Source of the DNA: Cellulophaga sp. HaHaR_3_176
GTDB taxonomy: Bacteria; Bacteroidota; Bacteroidia; Flavobacteriales; Flavobacteriaceae
NCBI RefSeq assembly: GCF_019021925.1
Contig: NZ_CP058990.1
Span: 1,294,001 to 1,358,000 of the forward strand
Length of the DNA stretch: 64,000 nucleotides
Reading direction: 5' to 3'
The position numbers were made by a program, and so were the translations under genes. Shown here in pieces: positions 17,824-27,210 of the stretch; within the stretch, counting starts at the first letter, position 1, and each line of letters begins with the position of its first letter. Below the pieces are notes generated by a model that was given only the letters and a program-made list of their open reading frames with translations, had not been told where the DNA came from and did no database searches.

Positions 17824-20658
17824 TTACAAACTTAATTCTTTTCTTAAGAATTTAGCAGTGTAACTATTTTCATCTTTACAAACCTCTTCAGGGGTGCCTT
17901 TTGCGACTAATTTTCCGCCACCTTTCCCACCTTCATATCCAATATCTATCAAATAGTCTGCCATTTTAATAACATCCATATTATGCTCGATTACTAAAAT
18001 GGTATTTCCTTTATCGACTAACTTATCTAAAACTTCCATTAAAACTCTTATATCTTCAAAATGAAGACCTGTTGTTGGTTCGTCTAATATATAAAAAGTA
18101 TTCCCCGTATCTCTTTTTGAAAGCTCAGTTGCTAATTTTATACGTTGTGCTTCACCACCTGATAAGGTTGTTGATTGCTGGCCTAATGATATATAACCTA
18201 AACCAACATCTTGTATTGTTTTTACCTTTTTGTAAATTTTAGGTATCAATTCAAAGAAATCTACAGCTTCATTAATCGTCATTTCTAAAACATCAGCAAT
18301 AGATTTACCTTTATATCTAATCTCTAATGTTTCTCTATTAAAACGTTTCCCATTACAGGTTTCACATTCTACATAAACATCTGGTAAAAAGTTCATTTCT
18401 ATAACTCTCAATCCTCCACCTTGGCAAGTTTCACAACGCCCACCTTTCACATTAAAACTAAATCGACCAGCTTTGTAGCCTCTTATAGCTGCTTCAGGTG
18501 TTTTTGTAAATAAAGCTCTGATTTCTCCAAATACACCTGTATATGTAGCAGGATTTGATCTTGGTGTTCTACCAATAGGGGATTGATTAATGTCAATTAC
18601 CTTATCAATATGCTCTAAGCCCGTTATTTTTTTATAAGGCATTGGTTTTTTAACACCATTAAAATAATGAGCATTCATAATTGGGTAAAGAGTTTCGTTT
18701 ATCAAGGTAGATTTTCCACTACCAGAAACACCTGTAACACCAATCATTTTACCTAAAGGTAATTTTACAGTAACGTTTTTTAAATTATTACCTGTACAAC
18801 CCGAAAGAACAATTTCTTTCCCGTTACCTTTTCTTCTTTCTTTAGGTTCAGCAATTTGCTTTTTACCTGTAATATAATCAGCCGTTAATGTATTGAAGTT
18901 CTTTAAATCTTCAGGTTTCCCTTCTGAAATTATTTCGCCACCATATTTACCAGCCTTAGGGCCTATATCAATAACATGATCGGCTCTTTCAATCATATCT
19001 TTATCATGTTCTACAACAATAACGGAGTTTCCTATGTCACGTAACGATTCTAATGATTTTATCAATCGCTCATTATCTCTTTGATGTAGACCTATACTAG
19101 GCTCGTCTAAAATATATAAAACACCTACTAATTGTGAACCAATTTGTGTAGCTAGCCGTATGCGCTGCGCTTCACCACCAGATAAGGTTTTGGAACTTCT
19201 ATTTAAAGACAAGTAATCTAAACCAACATCTAATAAAAATTGAACTCTAGTACTTATTTCTTTTATAATTTCTTCTGCAATTTTTAATTGATTTCCTTCT
19301 ATTTTTTTAGGAAGATTTTTAAAGAAAAGCGCTAATTCAGAAATATCTAAATTTGCTAAATCTGCTATGTTTTTCTCATCAACTTTAAAGTTTAATGACT
19401 CTTTACGTAAACGAGAACCAGAACACGTAGGACAACTAATCTTATCCATATATTCTTTTGCCCAACGTTTTATAGACGTTGATTCAGCAGCATCAAACTG
19501 GCTTTTAATGAAGTTAGAAATACCTTCATAATCTATTTTATACGTACGTTTAACACCTAATGTTTTAGAATCTAAATCAAAACTTTCGTTTGCACCATTT
19601 AACAAAACATGAATAGCTTCATCAGATATCTTTTCAATTGGGTCGTTTATTGTAAAGTTATAGCGCTGACCAATAGTTTCTATCTGCTTAAATGCCCAAG
19701 AGTTCTTATAATCTCCAAGAGGAGCAATACCACCTGTTTTAATGGTCAACTTTTTATTTGGGAATATTTTATTTTCGTTTACCTCGTATACATGTCCTAA
19801 ACCGCTACAATGTGGGCACATACCTTTAGGTGAGTTAAAAGAGAATGTATTAGGTTCAGGATTAGGATAAGAAATGCCCGTCGTTGGACACATTAAATCA
19901 CGACTAAAATAACGAGCGATTTTTTCACCTTCTTCTAATACCATTAGTACATTTTCACCACTATACATGGCCGTATTTATGGTTTCAGCTAAACGCTTAT
20001 CAAAATCTTCAGTATCAATAACTTTTAATCGATCAATAACTATTTCAATATCATGAACCTTATAACGGTCCACTTTCATGCCTTTAACAATATCTTTTAC
20101 TTCTCCATCAACTCTAACTTTTACAAAACCTTGTTTAGCAATTTGCTCAAACAATTCTCTATAATGACCTTTTCGGGATTTAATTACAGGAGCCAGAATA
20201 TTAATTTTTTTCTGATCGTAATCCGTTTTAATTAAAGCTCGTATTTGTTCATCATTATAACTGACCATTTTTTCGCCTGTATTATAACTATATGCATCTC
20301 CTGCACGAGCAAATAATAGACGTAAAAAATCATAAATTTCAGTTATAGTACCTACTGTAGATCTTGGTGATTTAGATGTGGTTTTTTGTTCTATAGCAAT
20401 AACGGGAGATAAGCCATCGATTTTATCTACATCAGGACGTTCTAACCCACCTAAAAATTGACGTGCATAGGCTGAGAAAGTTTCTATATATCTTCTTTGG
20501 CCTTCTGCATAAATAGTGTCAAAAGCTAAGGAGGATTTTCCACTACCAGAAAGACCGGTAATAACTACCAGTTTTTCTCGGGGGATTGTTATATCTATAT
20601 TTTTAAGGTTATGGGCTCTAGCACCTTTAACCTCAATGTTTTCTTCGTAATTTATCAT
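17824..20658 (-). CDS. uvrA: excinuclease ABC subunit A
   Basis: A 944-residue UvrA, the damage-sensing ATPase of nucleotide excision repair. It has two ABC modules: Walker [10 protein letters not shown] near the N terminus and GVSGSGKST near residue 640. ABC signatures (LSGGEAQRI) occur twice, and the zinc-binding Cys pairs are intact ([20 protein letters not shown]...CETCNGK). I take the ATG at 20658. The longer frame begins with TTG at 20673, which would lie almost at the transcription start predicted from the -7 box at 20677-20684. Length is normal. It is followed by the LOG-family gene. Confidence 0.97.
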   Translation of the reverse strand: MINYEENIEVKGARAHNLKNIDITIPREKLVVITGLSGSGKSSLAFDTIYAEGQRRYIETFSAYARQFLGGLERPDVDKIDGLSPVIAIEQKTTSKSPRSTVGTITEIYDFLRLLFARAGDAYSYNTGEKMVSYNDEQIRALIKTDYDQKKINILAPVIKSRKGHYRELFEQIAKQGFVKVRVDGEVKDIVKGMKVDRYKVHDIEIVIDRLKVIDTEDFDKRLAETINTAMYSGENVLMVLEEGEKIARYFSRDLMCPTTGISYPNPEPNTFSFNSPKGMCPHCSGLGHVYEVNENKIFPNKKLTIKTGGIAPLGDYKNSWAFKQIETIGQRYNFTINDPIEKISDEAIHVLLNGANESFDLDSKTLGVKRTYKIDYEGISNFIKSQFDAAESTSIKRWAKEYMDKISCPTCSGSRLRKESLNFKVDEKNIADLANLDISELALFFKNLPKKIEGNQLKIAEEIIKEISTRVQFLLDVGLDYLSLNRSSKTLSGGEAQRIRLATQIGSQLVGVLYILDEPSIGLHQRDNERLIKSLESLRDIGNSVIVVEHDKDMIERADHVIDIGPKAGKYGGEIISEGKPEDLKNFNTLTADYITGKKQIAEPKERRKGNGKEIVLSGCTGNNLKNVTVKLPLGKMIGVTGVSGSGKSTLINETLYPIMNAHYFNGVKKPMPYKKITGLEHIDKVIDINQSPIGRTPRSNPATYTGVFGEIRALFTKTPEAAIRGYKAGRFSFNVKGGRCETCQGGGLRVIEMNFLPDVYVECETCNGKRFNRETLEIRYKGKSIADVLEMTINEAVDFFELIPKIYKKVKTIQDVGLGYISLGQQSTTLSGGEAQRIKLATELSKRDTGNTFYILDEPTTGLHFEDIRVLMEVLDKLVDKGNTILVIEHNMDVIKMADYLIDIGYEGGKGGGKLVAKGTPEEVCKDENSYTAKFLRKELSL

Positions 20659-20676
20659 TTTCTTTTTCTGCAATTA

Positions 20677-20684
20677 CAAAAATA
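20677..20684 (-). promoter_or_regulatory. -7 promoter box of uvrA
   Basis: Minus-strand TATTTTTG fits TAnnTTTG. It lies 19 bp upstream of the ATG at 20658. No clear -33 TTG at proper spacing was seen. Confidence 0.45.
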
Positions 20685-20784
20685 CAATTTTGACAGCGAA
20701 TTTTGTAGTTGAGTATATTTAGTTTTTTGTGTTTTAAAATGCTTAACATAAATTAGCATTTCAATTATTTAATTTATCTGAAAT

Positions 20785-21312
20785 ATGCAATTATTAGGAA
20801 TTGGATCTAGAATAAAAAATACAGAGAATGGTATTGGTGTTGTTACCAATGTAACTTCAAAATATTATTGGGTTACTTTTATTGAAAGTGGATTAGAAAC
20901 TATTGATATAAACTCTGATTTTGAAATTATTGAAGCTATTGATGGAGAAGTTGATACTATAAGTTTTTCTGAGGTAGAGCAATCATTAATTTCAATTTTA
21001 AGAAAATGGAGCGATACTAGTTCAATTACACCTATAGCTGATAAATGGAAGGAAGGCAAATTAATTTTACAACCTGGAGATATTAAATTGAGTGATAAAA
21101 TTATCCCTATTGATACCTTCTTTCATAAAATAGTTATGGTTCGTGATCGTGTGCGAGTTATGGAACAAAAAATTAATTCAAGTAAAAACTTAGGTGATCA
21201 AGAAAAAATAGATTTACAACAATACCTTACTCGTATTTATGGTAGTTTAACCACTTTTAATGTGTTATTTAAAAACCAGAGTGATAATTTCATAGGAGGT
21301 AAATCTAAATAA
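20785..21312 (+). CDS. conserved hypothetical protein
   Basis: A 175-residue soluble protein I do not recognise. The N-terminal 50 residues look like a small beta-barrel with GIGSRIKNTENGIGVV and YYWVTF, similar in feel to the KOW/SH3-like folds that measure sequence context, but this is only an impression. Residues about 62-170 are helical and charged, with no signal peptide and no catalytic motif. It is divergent from uvrA and abuts the convergent DUF4130 gene with no spacer between the stop codons. It has ordinary base composition for the region and is probably a real gene. Confidence 0.7.
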   Translation: MQLLGIGSRIKNTENGIGVVTNVTSKYYWVTFIESGLETIDINSDFEIIEAIDGEVDTISFSEVEQSLISILRKWSDTSSITPIADKWKEGKLILQPGDIKLSDKIIPIDTFFHKIVMVRDRVRVMEQKINSSKNLGDQEKIDLQQYLTRIYGSLTTFNVLFKNQSDNFIGGKSK

Positions 21313-22086
21313 CTAAATTGCTTTTTTTTCACTTAAATATTTCCAATAGCGCTTTGGTACATGTCGTGTATGCAACTTCATATTTATACGAGATTTAATA
21401 TTTGTACTCTTAAAATAGTCATTCCAAAGGGTTTGATAATCGTATTCTGAAGTTGTAAAAGCATTGCTTTTGTGAATATTGTTGGTATGTGGGTTCTCTA
21501 AATTTAATGAAACAACTTCAACACTTTGTAAGTTGTAATAAATGCCATACTTGCGTTTTACATCATAAATTAACCATTGTTGATCAGCATATCTATTTTT
21601 AAAATGCTTAGAAATTAAAGGTAATATATCAAAATCAGGTTCAATATTTGAAAAATATATTTCATCTTTAGTTAACTGAAAACGTACAAAAGCTTCCATT
21701 CTATGTTTTTCTCTACCAACAGATTTTGCTAATTGACTAATACGCAAAACAATATCATCTGAATAATTTAGATGTATAATTTCATTTTTTGAAAACAATT
21801 TTTGAATGTATCGGTAGAGAAGTAATTCAATACCTTTTGTTTCACTTAAAAAAGCAAAATATATCTTTTTAATTGATGAATTACTTTTATTCTGAATGCC
21901 ATTCCATACTCTTTTTGCTTTATCTAATTGAGTATAAATTGATTCGATGTCAGAAAACAAACCCCCTTGAGAATTTACTTCATTTTGAATATCTGCAATT
22001 TCCATTTTTTGTTCAAAGACCTCAAAAACAGCCGTTAAAAACCCATTAAAACTACCGTCATAAATTAAAATTTTAGCCTCTTTCAT
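21313..22086 (-). CDS. DUF4130/TIGR03915 putative DNA repair protein
   Basis: A 257-residue protein of the TIGR03915/DUF4130 family. The start ILIYDGSFNGFLTAVFEVFE and the C-terminal stretch with QQWLIYDVKRKYGIYYN and HTRHVPKRYWKYL are typical. Family members are nearly always encoded beside the radical SAM protein TIGR03916, as here (12 nt downstream), and are presumed to act with it in DNA repair or modification. The domain may resemble the uracil-DNA-glycosylase fold in part, but I cannot show catalytic residues. Expression is likely controlled by the S24 repressor whose gene is divergent. Confidence 0.85.
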   Translation of the reverse strand: MKEAKILIYDGSFNGFLTAVFEVFEQKMEIADIQNEVNSQGGLFSDIESIYTQLDKAKRVWNGIQNKSNSSIKKIYFAFLSETKGIELLLYRYIQKLFSKNEIIHLNYSDDIVLRISQLAKSVGREKHRMEAFVRFQLTKDEIYFSNIEPDFDILPLISKHFKNRYADQQWLIYDVKRKYGIYYNLQSVEVVSLNLENPHTNNIHKSNAFTTSEYDYQTLWNDYFKSTNIKSRINMKLHTRHVPKRYWKYLSEKKAI

Positions 22087-22097
22087 GTTTATATTTA

Positions 22098-23360
22098 TTA
22101 ATTAAATAAACTTAATTGCGCACTATAACTTGATCTGAATTTCCCTTGTGAATTTTGGAGTATTAATCCTTTTATTTGTTCTGCTTGTAAATCCTTTTGC
22201 GAATATTCATTAGAGTCACATATTAAAAAATATTTAGCACGATTAAGAGCTACTCCTATTTTTTTTAAATGATCCCAATTTAGTCTTCGATACTTTCTAG
22301 CATTTATAATTTTATGAACCGAATACATTCCTAAACCAGGTATTCTTGCTAACATTTTTGAATCTGCCGTATTAACATCAATGGGAAAACTATTTAAGTT
22401 TCGCAATGCCCAACCCAATTTCGGATCTACATCGATATCTAAATTCGGATGCTCATCATTTAATATTTCTTTGACATTGAAACCATAAAATCGCAACAAC
22501 CAATCTGTTTGATATAACCTGTTTTCTCGTAACATTGGTACTTGAGATCCAATAGCAGGTAATCTTTTATCATCGGCAACAGGCACATAACCAGAATAAT
22601 AAACCCTTTTCATATTATAATTTTTATAATAATGAGTCGCAGAATACATAATGTCTTTATCAGTTTCTCCCGTAGCACCAATAATCATTTGTGTACTTTG
22701 ACCAGCAGGAGCATAAATAGGAGTGCTTTTAATAATTTTCTTTTCTGATTTGTATTGAATAATTTCATTTTTCACCTTCAACATAGGTTTTATAAAATCT
22801 TCATGTTTTTTATCGGGTGCTAAAAGTTTTAAACCAGATATGGTAGGTATTTCAATATTTACAGACAAACGATCTGCATATAGCCCAGCTTCACGCATTA
22901 GTTCATCGCTTGCACCAGGTATGGATTTTAAATGAATATAGCCATTAAAATTTTCTTCTAAACGAAGTTTCTTAGCGACCGAAACTAAACGCTCCATGGT
23001 ATAATCTGCATTTTTAAATATTCCAGAACTCAAGAAAAGACCTTCGATATAGTTTCTGCGATAAAAGTTGATTGTCAAATCAACTACCTCTTGAATTTTA
23101 AATGCTGCACGTTTAATATCATTACTTTTTCTAGTAACACAATATGCACAGTCAAAAATGCAATGATTTGTCAATAGGATTTTTAATAATGATATACAAC
23201 GACCATCTTCTGAATAACTATGACAAATACCCATACCAGTACTATCGCCAAGCCCATTATTCTTATTTTTACGATTGCTACCACTACTAGAGCAGGAAAC
23301 ATCGTATTTAGCAGCGTCTGCTAAAATATTTAATTTTTCTCTTATTCTATCAAAAGACAT
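22098..23360 (-). CDS. TIGR03916 radical SAM DNA repair/modification protein
   Basis: A 420-residue radical SAM enzyme. The [4Fe-4S]/SAM motif is Cys67-x3-Cys71-x2-Cys74 (HCIFDCAYC). An extra N-terminal Cys (SCSSSG, CHSY) may bind metal. The C-terminal 100 residues hold a helix-hairpin-helix pair (LARIPGLGMYSVHKIINARK and a second HhH-like segment near KKIGVALNRAKYF), which suggests DNA binding. Family knowledge: it is named a putative DNA modification/repair protein and is paired with TIGR03915. It is the first gene of the two-gene operon, with a -7 box at 23378-23385 that overlaps the palindrome region. Confidence 0.88.
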   Translation of the reverse strand: MSFDRIREKLNILADAAKYDVSCSSSGSNRKNKNNGLGDSTGMGICHSYSEDGRCISLLKILLTNHCIFDCAYCVTRKSNDIKRAAFKIQEVVDLTINFYRRNYIEGLFLSSGIFKNADYTMERLVSVAKKLRLEENFNGYIHLKSIPGASDELMREAGLYADRLSVNIEIPTISGLKLLAPDKKHEDFIKPMLKVKNEIIQYKSEKKIIKSTPIYAPAGQSTQMIIGATGETDKDIMYSATHYYKNYNMKRVYYSGYVPVADDKRLPAIGSQVPMLRENRLYQTDWLLRFYGFNVKEILNDEHPNLDIDVDPKLGWALRNLNSFPIDVNTADSKMLARIPGLGMYSVHKIINARKYRRLNWDHLKKIGVALNRAKYFLICDSNEYSQKDLQAEQIKGLILQNSQGKFRSSYSAQLSLFN

Positions 23361-23377
23361 TGATTGTGTAATTTATC

Positions 23378-23385
23378 CAAAATTA
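23378..23385 (-). promoter_or_regulatory. -7 promoter box of radical SAM/DUF4130 operon
   Basis: Minus-strand TAATTTTG fits TAnnTTTG, 18 bp from the start codon at 23360. It lies one base from palindrome 1 (23387-23397), so binding there would block this promoter. No strong -33 box was seen. Confidence 0.5.
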
Positions 23386-23386
23386 T

Positions 23387-23397
23387 GGAAATATTCC
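23387..23397. promoter_or_regulatory. putative S24-repressor operator 1
   Basis: GGAA-ATA-TTCC, the core of the two neighbouring palindromes (4-bp arms, 3-nt spacer). It abuts the -7 box of the radical SAM operon. Confidence 0.5.
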
Positions 23398-23401
23398 TAA
23401 T

Positions 23402-23418
23402 ATTGGAAATATTCCAAT
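23402..23418. promoter_or_regulatory. putative S24-repressor operator 2
   Basis: ATTGGAA-ATA-TTCCAAT: perfect 7-bp arms around a 3-nt spacer. Its centre is 18 bp from operator 1. It is upstream of the minus-strand -7 box and shares the core with operators 1 and 3. Confidence 0.65.
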
Positions 23419-23423
23419 AAATA

Positions 23424-23442
23424 TTTTGGATTATATCCAAAA
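23424..23442. promoter_or_regulatory. putative S24-repressor operator 3
   Basis: TTTTGGAT-TAT-ATCCAAAA: perfect 8-bp arms around a 3-nt spacer. It overlaps the -33 box (23425-23428) of the repressor's own promoter, which suggests autoregulation. The arms share TTGGA with operator 2. Confidence 0.65.
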
Positions 23443-23454
23443 AGTGTATATTTG
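23425..23454 (+). promoter_or_regulatory. promoter of S24 repressor gene
   Basis: TTTG (23425-23428), 18-nt spacer, TATATTTG (23447-23454), a good Bacteroidetes promoter. The ATG is at 23500, giving a leader of about 40 nt. Confidence 0.6.
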
Positions 23455-23499
23455 ATAATAATTAAAATCTATTATTGATTTTATTGAGGACACACTACC

Positions 23500-24258
23500 A
23501 TGGAGAACGAACTTACCCTAAAACGATTTATTGAAATACGAAGAGAGTTAGGTTTTACACAGGCTGAATTTGCTGCACTTTTAGGGGTTTCTACAACTAC
23601 AGCAGACATTGAGAGAGGAAGAACTAAATTATCAGGTAAAATTGTTGTTGAATTGTTTAAGCAATTTAAAATAAACCCTTTATGGTTGTTTGGTGATAGT
23701 GATAATAAATATTTAGAATCTTCAAATACAAGTGTGATACCAAAAGTAGTGACTGTAGATTCTGCCGATAGAGATAATATGGTTTTAGTAAATGCGAAAG
23801 CTGCTGCGGGTTACCCTCAAAATATTGCAGATACTAGCTGGTACCAACAATTACCTGCTTTTGATTTACCGATACCTGAATTTAGAAATGCTACCTACAG
23901 AGGTTTTCAAGTAGAAGGAGATAGTATGTTGCCTAATTTAAAGCAAGGGGAGTGGGTACTCGCAAAAGCTATTGAGCATATAGATGATGTGAATCCTAAT
24001 AAAATTTATGTAGTTGTTCTACAAGATGCTGTATTGGTTAAAAAAGTAATTAAAAAACCAAATTCGAATAATGTAACTCTTGTTTCTTTAAATGAAACAT
24101 ACCCTCCATACGAGATAAAGCCTTTTCAAATTCAAGAAATATGGCAGGTAAATAGTAAAATTACTTTTGGAATAGATGCAACAACTGAAACTGGTCTTTT
24201 AAGACAACTTCAAGAATCTATGGAAGAACTTAAAAGCCAACTTAAAAAACCAAATTAA
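23500..24258 (+). CDS. XRE-S24 self-cleaving LexA/CI-like repressor
   Basis: A 252-residue regulator: an N-terminal Cro/CI helix-turn-helix (about 6-60, with LGFTQAEFAALLGVSTTT) joined to an S24 peptidase domain (about 95-215). The self-cleavage parts are intact: AAAGYP with an Ala103-Gly104 bond, Ser142 in EGDSM, and Lys181 in VLVKKV. A short C-terminal coiled coil (about 228-250) may help oligomerise. LexA and CI proteins with this plan are cleaved when RecA filaments form on damaged DNA. It is divergent from the radical SAM/DUF4130 repair operon, with three palindromes between. I infer a local damage-response switch. Confidence 0.88.
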   Translation: MENELTLKRFIEIRRELGFTQAEFAALLGVSTTTADIERGRTKLSGKIVVELFKQFKINPLWLFGDSDNKYLESSNTSVIPKVVTVDSADRDNMVLVNAKAAAGYPQNIADTSWYQQLPAFDLPIPEFRNATYRGFQVEGDSMLPNLKQGEWVLAKAIEHIDDVNPNKIYVVVLQDAVLVKKVIKKPNSNNVTLVSLNETYPPYEIKPFQIQEIWQVNSKITFGIDATTETGLLRQLQESMEELKSQLKKPN

Positions 24259-24260
24259 GT

Positions 24261-24542
24261 TTATTTATAAATACACTTATAAGATGTGTCTTTGGTAACT
24301 TTTACATCAAAAGAAGTATTTGCTTCTACTTTAAATGTTTCGAAAACTTCATATGTTTTCCAAATAGTTTCTCTTTTCTGTTTTACTTTCATTTCTCCTG
24401 AGACTACAGTCATATATTCAACTGAAGTAGTGTTAAATGTGTATGCTCCAGGAGCCATAACTCCTACCGTTGCAGTACCTTCTTCATTCTCAAAGGCTAT
24501 AGAAACAACTTTATTATCAAAATAGGTATTTGTTTTAAACAT
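24261..24542 (-). CDS. ppnP: pyrimidine/purine nucleoside phosphorylase
   Basis: A 93-residue single-domain cupin of the PpnP (YaiE/DUF1255) family, which phosphorolyses purine and pyrimidine nucleosides in the cytoplasm. Family features are the start FKTNTYFDNKVVSIAFEN, the GVMAPGAYTFNT turn and the EYMTVVSGEM strand. Length is exactly as expected. It converges on the S24 repressor gene with 2 nt between stops. It follows the small lysine-rich gene by 84 nt, so it may have its own promoter. Confidence 0.92.
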   Translation of the reverse strand: MFKTNTYFDNKVVSIAFENEEGTATVGVMAPGAYTFNTTSVEYMTVVSGEMKVKQKRETIWKTYEVFETFKVEANTSFDVKVTKDTSYKCIYK

Positions 24543-24626
24543 ATCTAACTTTTTTGTGTTTACAAGGTAAATTTAATTCCTATTTCTTAAATAAACTTAG
24601 TGTTAACAAACCAATAAAATATTGTT

Positions 24627-24773
24627 TTATTTTTCTTTAGCCTTTTTTATAATCTCTTTTAAACGTTGCTTTCTCATTTCTTTTTCGTCCCTAAGCTTAT
24701 TGATTTTTCTACCCATTAACTTTGTATGCTTAGCCTTATTTTTAGTGTTTTTTTCTTTTCCTTTTTTACTCAT
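24627..24773 (-). CDS. small lysine-rich basic protein
   Basis: A 48-codon frame, ATG at 24773 and TAA at 24627-24629. It encodes a highly charged protein, about 40% Lys, beginning MSKKGKEKNTKNKAKH and ending in helical KEIIKKAKEK. Two things support it as real: the start lies 3 nt after the stop of the upstream membrane-protein gene, as in an operon, and the frame is free of stops through a region otherwise empty. It has no recognisable domain; nucleic-acid or ribosome binding would suit its charge, but that is inference. Confidence 0.6.
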   Translation of the reverse strand: MSKKGKEKNTKNKAKHTKLMGRKINKLRDEKEMRKQRLKEIIKKAKEK

Positions 24774-24776
24774 TTT

Positions 24777-25490
24777 TTAATTATAAGCTTTAATATCTCC
24801 CATATCTAACGTTACAGGACCAATAACATGTTTAGATGGTAGAAAAATACCATTATCCATAACTTTCCATTCATCCCAAGAAGCTTCAATACCTCCAATA
24901 GGTATTATATCTACCCACATTTGATAACTGATAGGGAAACCATTGGGCTGTATTTTCCATAAGTATGAATCTCCAGGTGTTGTTCCTCCAGAACCATATG
25001 TAACTAATAAACCTTCTGAGCCATCTTTTAACTTAACAATTTTACGAGTTGTTCCGTTATCTAAAACTTTGAAAGGAGCTAAAAGCCAAAATGAATCATT
25101 ATTAAAATAATTCCAAGCAGTGACAAATGCTTCTCTTGACTCTTTAGCTGTAATTTTAGTATTTTCTTTAGAGACAATACTTAAATAGATATCATTTAAA
25201 TTAAGATCTACTGTATAATCATCCCATTTTACAATTACAATATCTGTTTTCTTATCCCATTTATAAGAATGAGAACCATTAGCAAAAGACCATTCTAAAA
25301 ATCTAGTTGTAGTATATGCTTCATAGTTAATTGCAGTCAACATTTTTTTAGCTAAAACATCAGCTTGTTTAGTATTATTTCCTTTAGGTAAAGGCTTGTT
25401 AAATACAAAATAACAAATCAATGCTATGATTAATAATAAGCTTATAATTACACTTATAATTTTAAATATTTTTTTAAAAAAATTCTTCAT
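24777..25490 (-). CDS. membrane-anchored conserved hypothetical protein
   Basis: A 237-residue protein with one N-terminal membrane helix (about 12-31) and a soluble remainder outside the cytoplasm. Seen are LEWSFANGSHSYKWDKKTDIV, WNYFNNDSFWLLAPFKV and a glycine-rich turn GSGGTTPGDSYLWK. The pattern of paired aromatic strands recalls LolA/LppX-like lipid-carrier folds, but I cannot show this. It starts 8 nt after the gamma-glutamyltransferase gene stop and ends 3 nt before the lysine-rich small gene. The function is unknown. Confidence 0.75.
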   Translation of the reverse strand: MKNFFKKIFKIISVIISLLLIIALICYFVFNKPLPKGNNTKQADVLAKKMLTAINYEAYTTTRFLEWSFANGSHSYKWDKKTDIVIVKWDDYTVDLNLNDIYLSIVSKENTKITAKESREAFVTAWNYFNNDSFWLLAPFKVLDNGTTRKIVKLKDGSEGLLVTYGSGGTTPGDSYLWKIQPNGFPISYQMWVDIIPIGGIEASWDEWKVMDNGIFLPSKHVIGPVTLDMGDIKAYN

Positions 25491-25498
25491 ATTCTTTA

Positions 25499-27190
25499 TT
25501 AATATCCTACAGCTGTATCATCTCCTCTTTTATCAGCACCAGCTTCTAATTTTCCATTAGGTAAAACCTGAATAGCATCAACTTTTCCTATAATCGGGTT
25601 ATTTTCTTCATTAATAATATAACCTTTATTTTTTAGTTCATTTTTTAGTTCATTCGAAAAACCATTTGGCTCAAAAACAACTACATCAGGTAACCATTGG
25701 TGGTGGAATCTTGGAGCATTTACAGCTTCTTGCATGCTCATATCAAATTCGTATGTGTTTAATATTGTTTGTGCTACAGCAGTAATAATGGTAGACCCAC
25801 CTGGTGTACCAACAACCATCCATAATTTCCCGTTTTTTTCTACAATTGTAGGCGTCATGCTACTTAGCATTCTTTTTTCTGGTTGAATATTGTTTGCTTC
25901 GGCACCTATAAGTCCAAACATATTCGGGACACCTGCTTTTGAGCTAAAGTCATCCATTTCATTATTTAAAAAGAAACCTAACTCATCACAATATACTTTT
26001 GAACCAAAGTTACCATTTAATGTTGTTGTTACTGAAACTGCATTTCCTTCTGAATCAACAATAGAGTAGTGGGTAGTTTCCATGCTTTCTACAATTTCTA
26101 CATTGCCATGTGATACATTTTCAGATTTTGTTGCTTTATCAAATGAAAAATCAGCCATACGTTCTTTCATATAGCTATCTTTTAATAAATTATTTAACGG
26201 AATTTCAACAAAATCAGGATCTCCTAAATAATAGTTTCTATCTGCATAGGCACGCCGAGAAGCTTCAGTAAATAATTGAATAGTTTTTTCAGAATTATGA
26301 CCAAAAGCAGCAATATCATAAGGTTCTATCATTTTAAAAATCTGATTCATAGTTACACCTCCACTACTTGGAGGACTCATCGAAATTATTTTTAAGCTTT
26401 TATAATCAAAAACCACAGGTTTACGCCACTTTACTTCATAACTAGCTAAATCATCTTCAGTAACAAACCCACCATTTTTTTGAATAAAATTTGCTAATTT
26501 TTTAGCAATCTCACCTTTGTAAAATCCATCTTTTCCTTTTTCAACAATTGTACGAAGAGTTTTTGCTAGATTAGGGTACTTTATTAAATCACCTTCTTTA
26601 TAGATTGTCGCAAATTTTGTACTATCGCTATTAACATCAATAAAAACTTCTCTATAATTATCAAGCATTTCTGCTTGTTTACCAGTAACAAGTACTCCGT
26701 TTTCAGCCAATGCAATTACAGGCTCAAAAATAGTTGACAAAGGTAGCTTTCCAAATTTTTTATGAACTTCTAATATTCCAGCAACAGAACCAGGTACACC
26801 TGTAGCTGTTACACCCAATGTGCTCATATTTGGAATTACATTACCCAGAGAGTCTAAATACATATCGCGATGTGCTGATTTAGGTGCTTTTTCTCTAAAA
26901 TCTAATGAACCAACAGTTCCATTTGAGCCTCTGTAAACCATAAAACCACCACCACCAATATTACCTGCTCTAGGGTAAGCTACTGCTAATGCTAATTGTG
27001 TACCAACCATAGCATCAAAAGCATTACCGCCTTTTTTCATAATCTCAGATCCTATTTCTGATGCTTCTTCTCTAGCGGAAACAACCATAGCTTTATCTGT
27101 GACTAAGCCTGTAGTAATAGGTTTAGTTACTTCTACTTTGCAGCTAACAAAGCATAGGAGCATTAATACTATATAAATTATGTTTTTCAT
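25499..27190 (-). CDS. ggt: gamma-glutamyltransferase lipoprotein
   Basis: A 563-residue Ntn-hydrolase that hydrolyses or transfers the gamma-glutamyl group of glutathione and related peptides in the periplasm or at the outer membrane. A lipobox FVSC near residue 17 suggests a lipoprotein, which is less usual for the family. The proenzyme cleavage site and nucleophile are visible: Thr373 in ETTHYSIVD, dividing the large and small subunits. Substrate-binding segments GNIGGGGF and SSMTPT are present. It follows acpH by 20 nt and is followed by the hypothetical membrane gene. Confidence 0.93.
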   Translation of the reverse strand: MKNIIYIVLMLLCFVSCKVEVTKPITTGLVTDKAMVVSAREEASEIGSEIMKKGGNAFDAMVGTQLALAVAYPRAGNIGGGGFMVYRGSNGTVGSLDFREKAPKSAHRDMYLDSLGNVIPNMSTLGVTATGVPGSVAGILEVHKKFGKLPLSTIFEPVIALAENGVLVTGKQAEMLDNYREVFIDVNSDSTKFATIYKEGDLIKYPNLAKTLRTIVEKGKDGFYKGEIAKKLANFIQKNGGFVTEDDLASYEVKWRKPVVFDYKSLKIISMSPPSSGGVTMNQIFKMIEPYDIAAFGHNSEKTIQLFTEASRRAYADRNYYLGDPDFVEIPLNNLLKDSYMKERMADFSFDKATKSENVSHGNVEIVESMETTHYSIVDSEGNAVSVTTTLNGNFGSKVYCDELGFFLNNEMDDFSSKAGVPNMFGLIGAEANNIQPEKRMLSSMTPTIVEKNGKLWMVVGTPGGSTIITAVAQTILNTYEFDMSMQEAVNAPRFHHQWLPDVVVFEPNGFSNELKNELKNKGYIINEENNPIIGKVDAIQVLPNGKLEAGADKRGDDTAVGY

Positions 27191-27210
27191 ACCTATAATT
27201 ATATTAAATT

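Noticed and set aside
20659..20673. TTG start of uvrA, five codons longer
   Set aside because: It is almost at the predicted transcription start and the family begins at the ATG at 20658.
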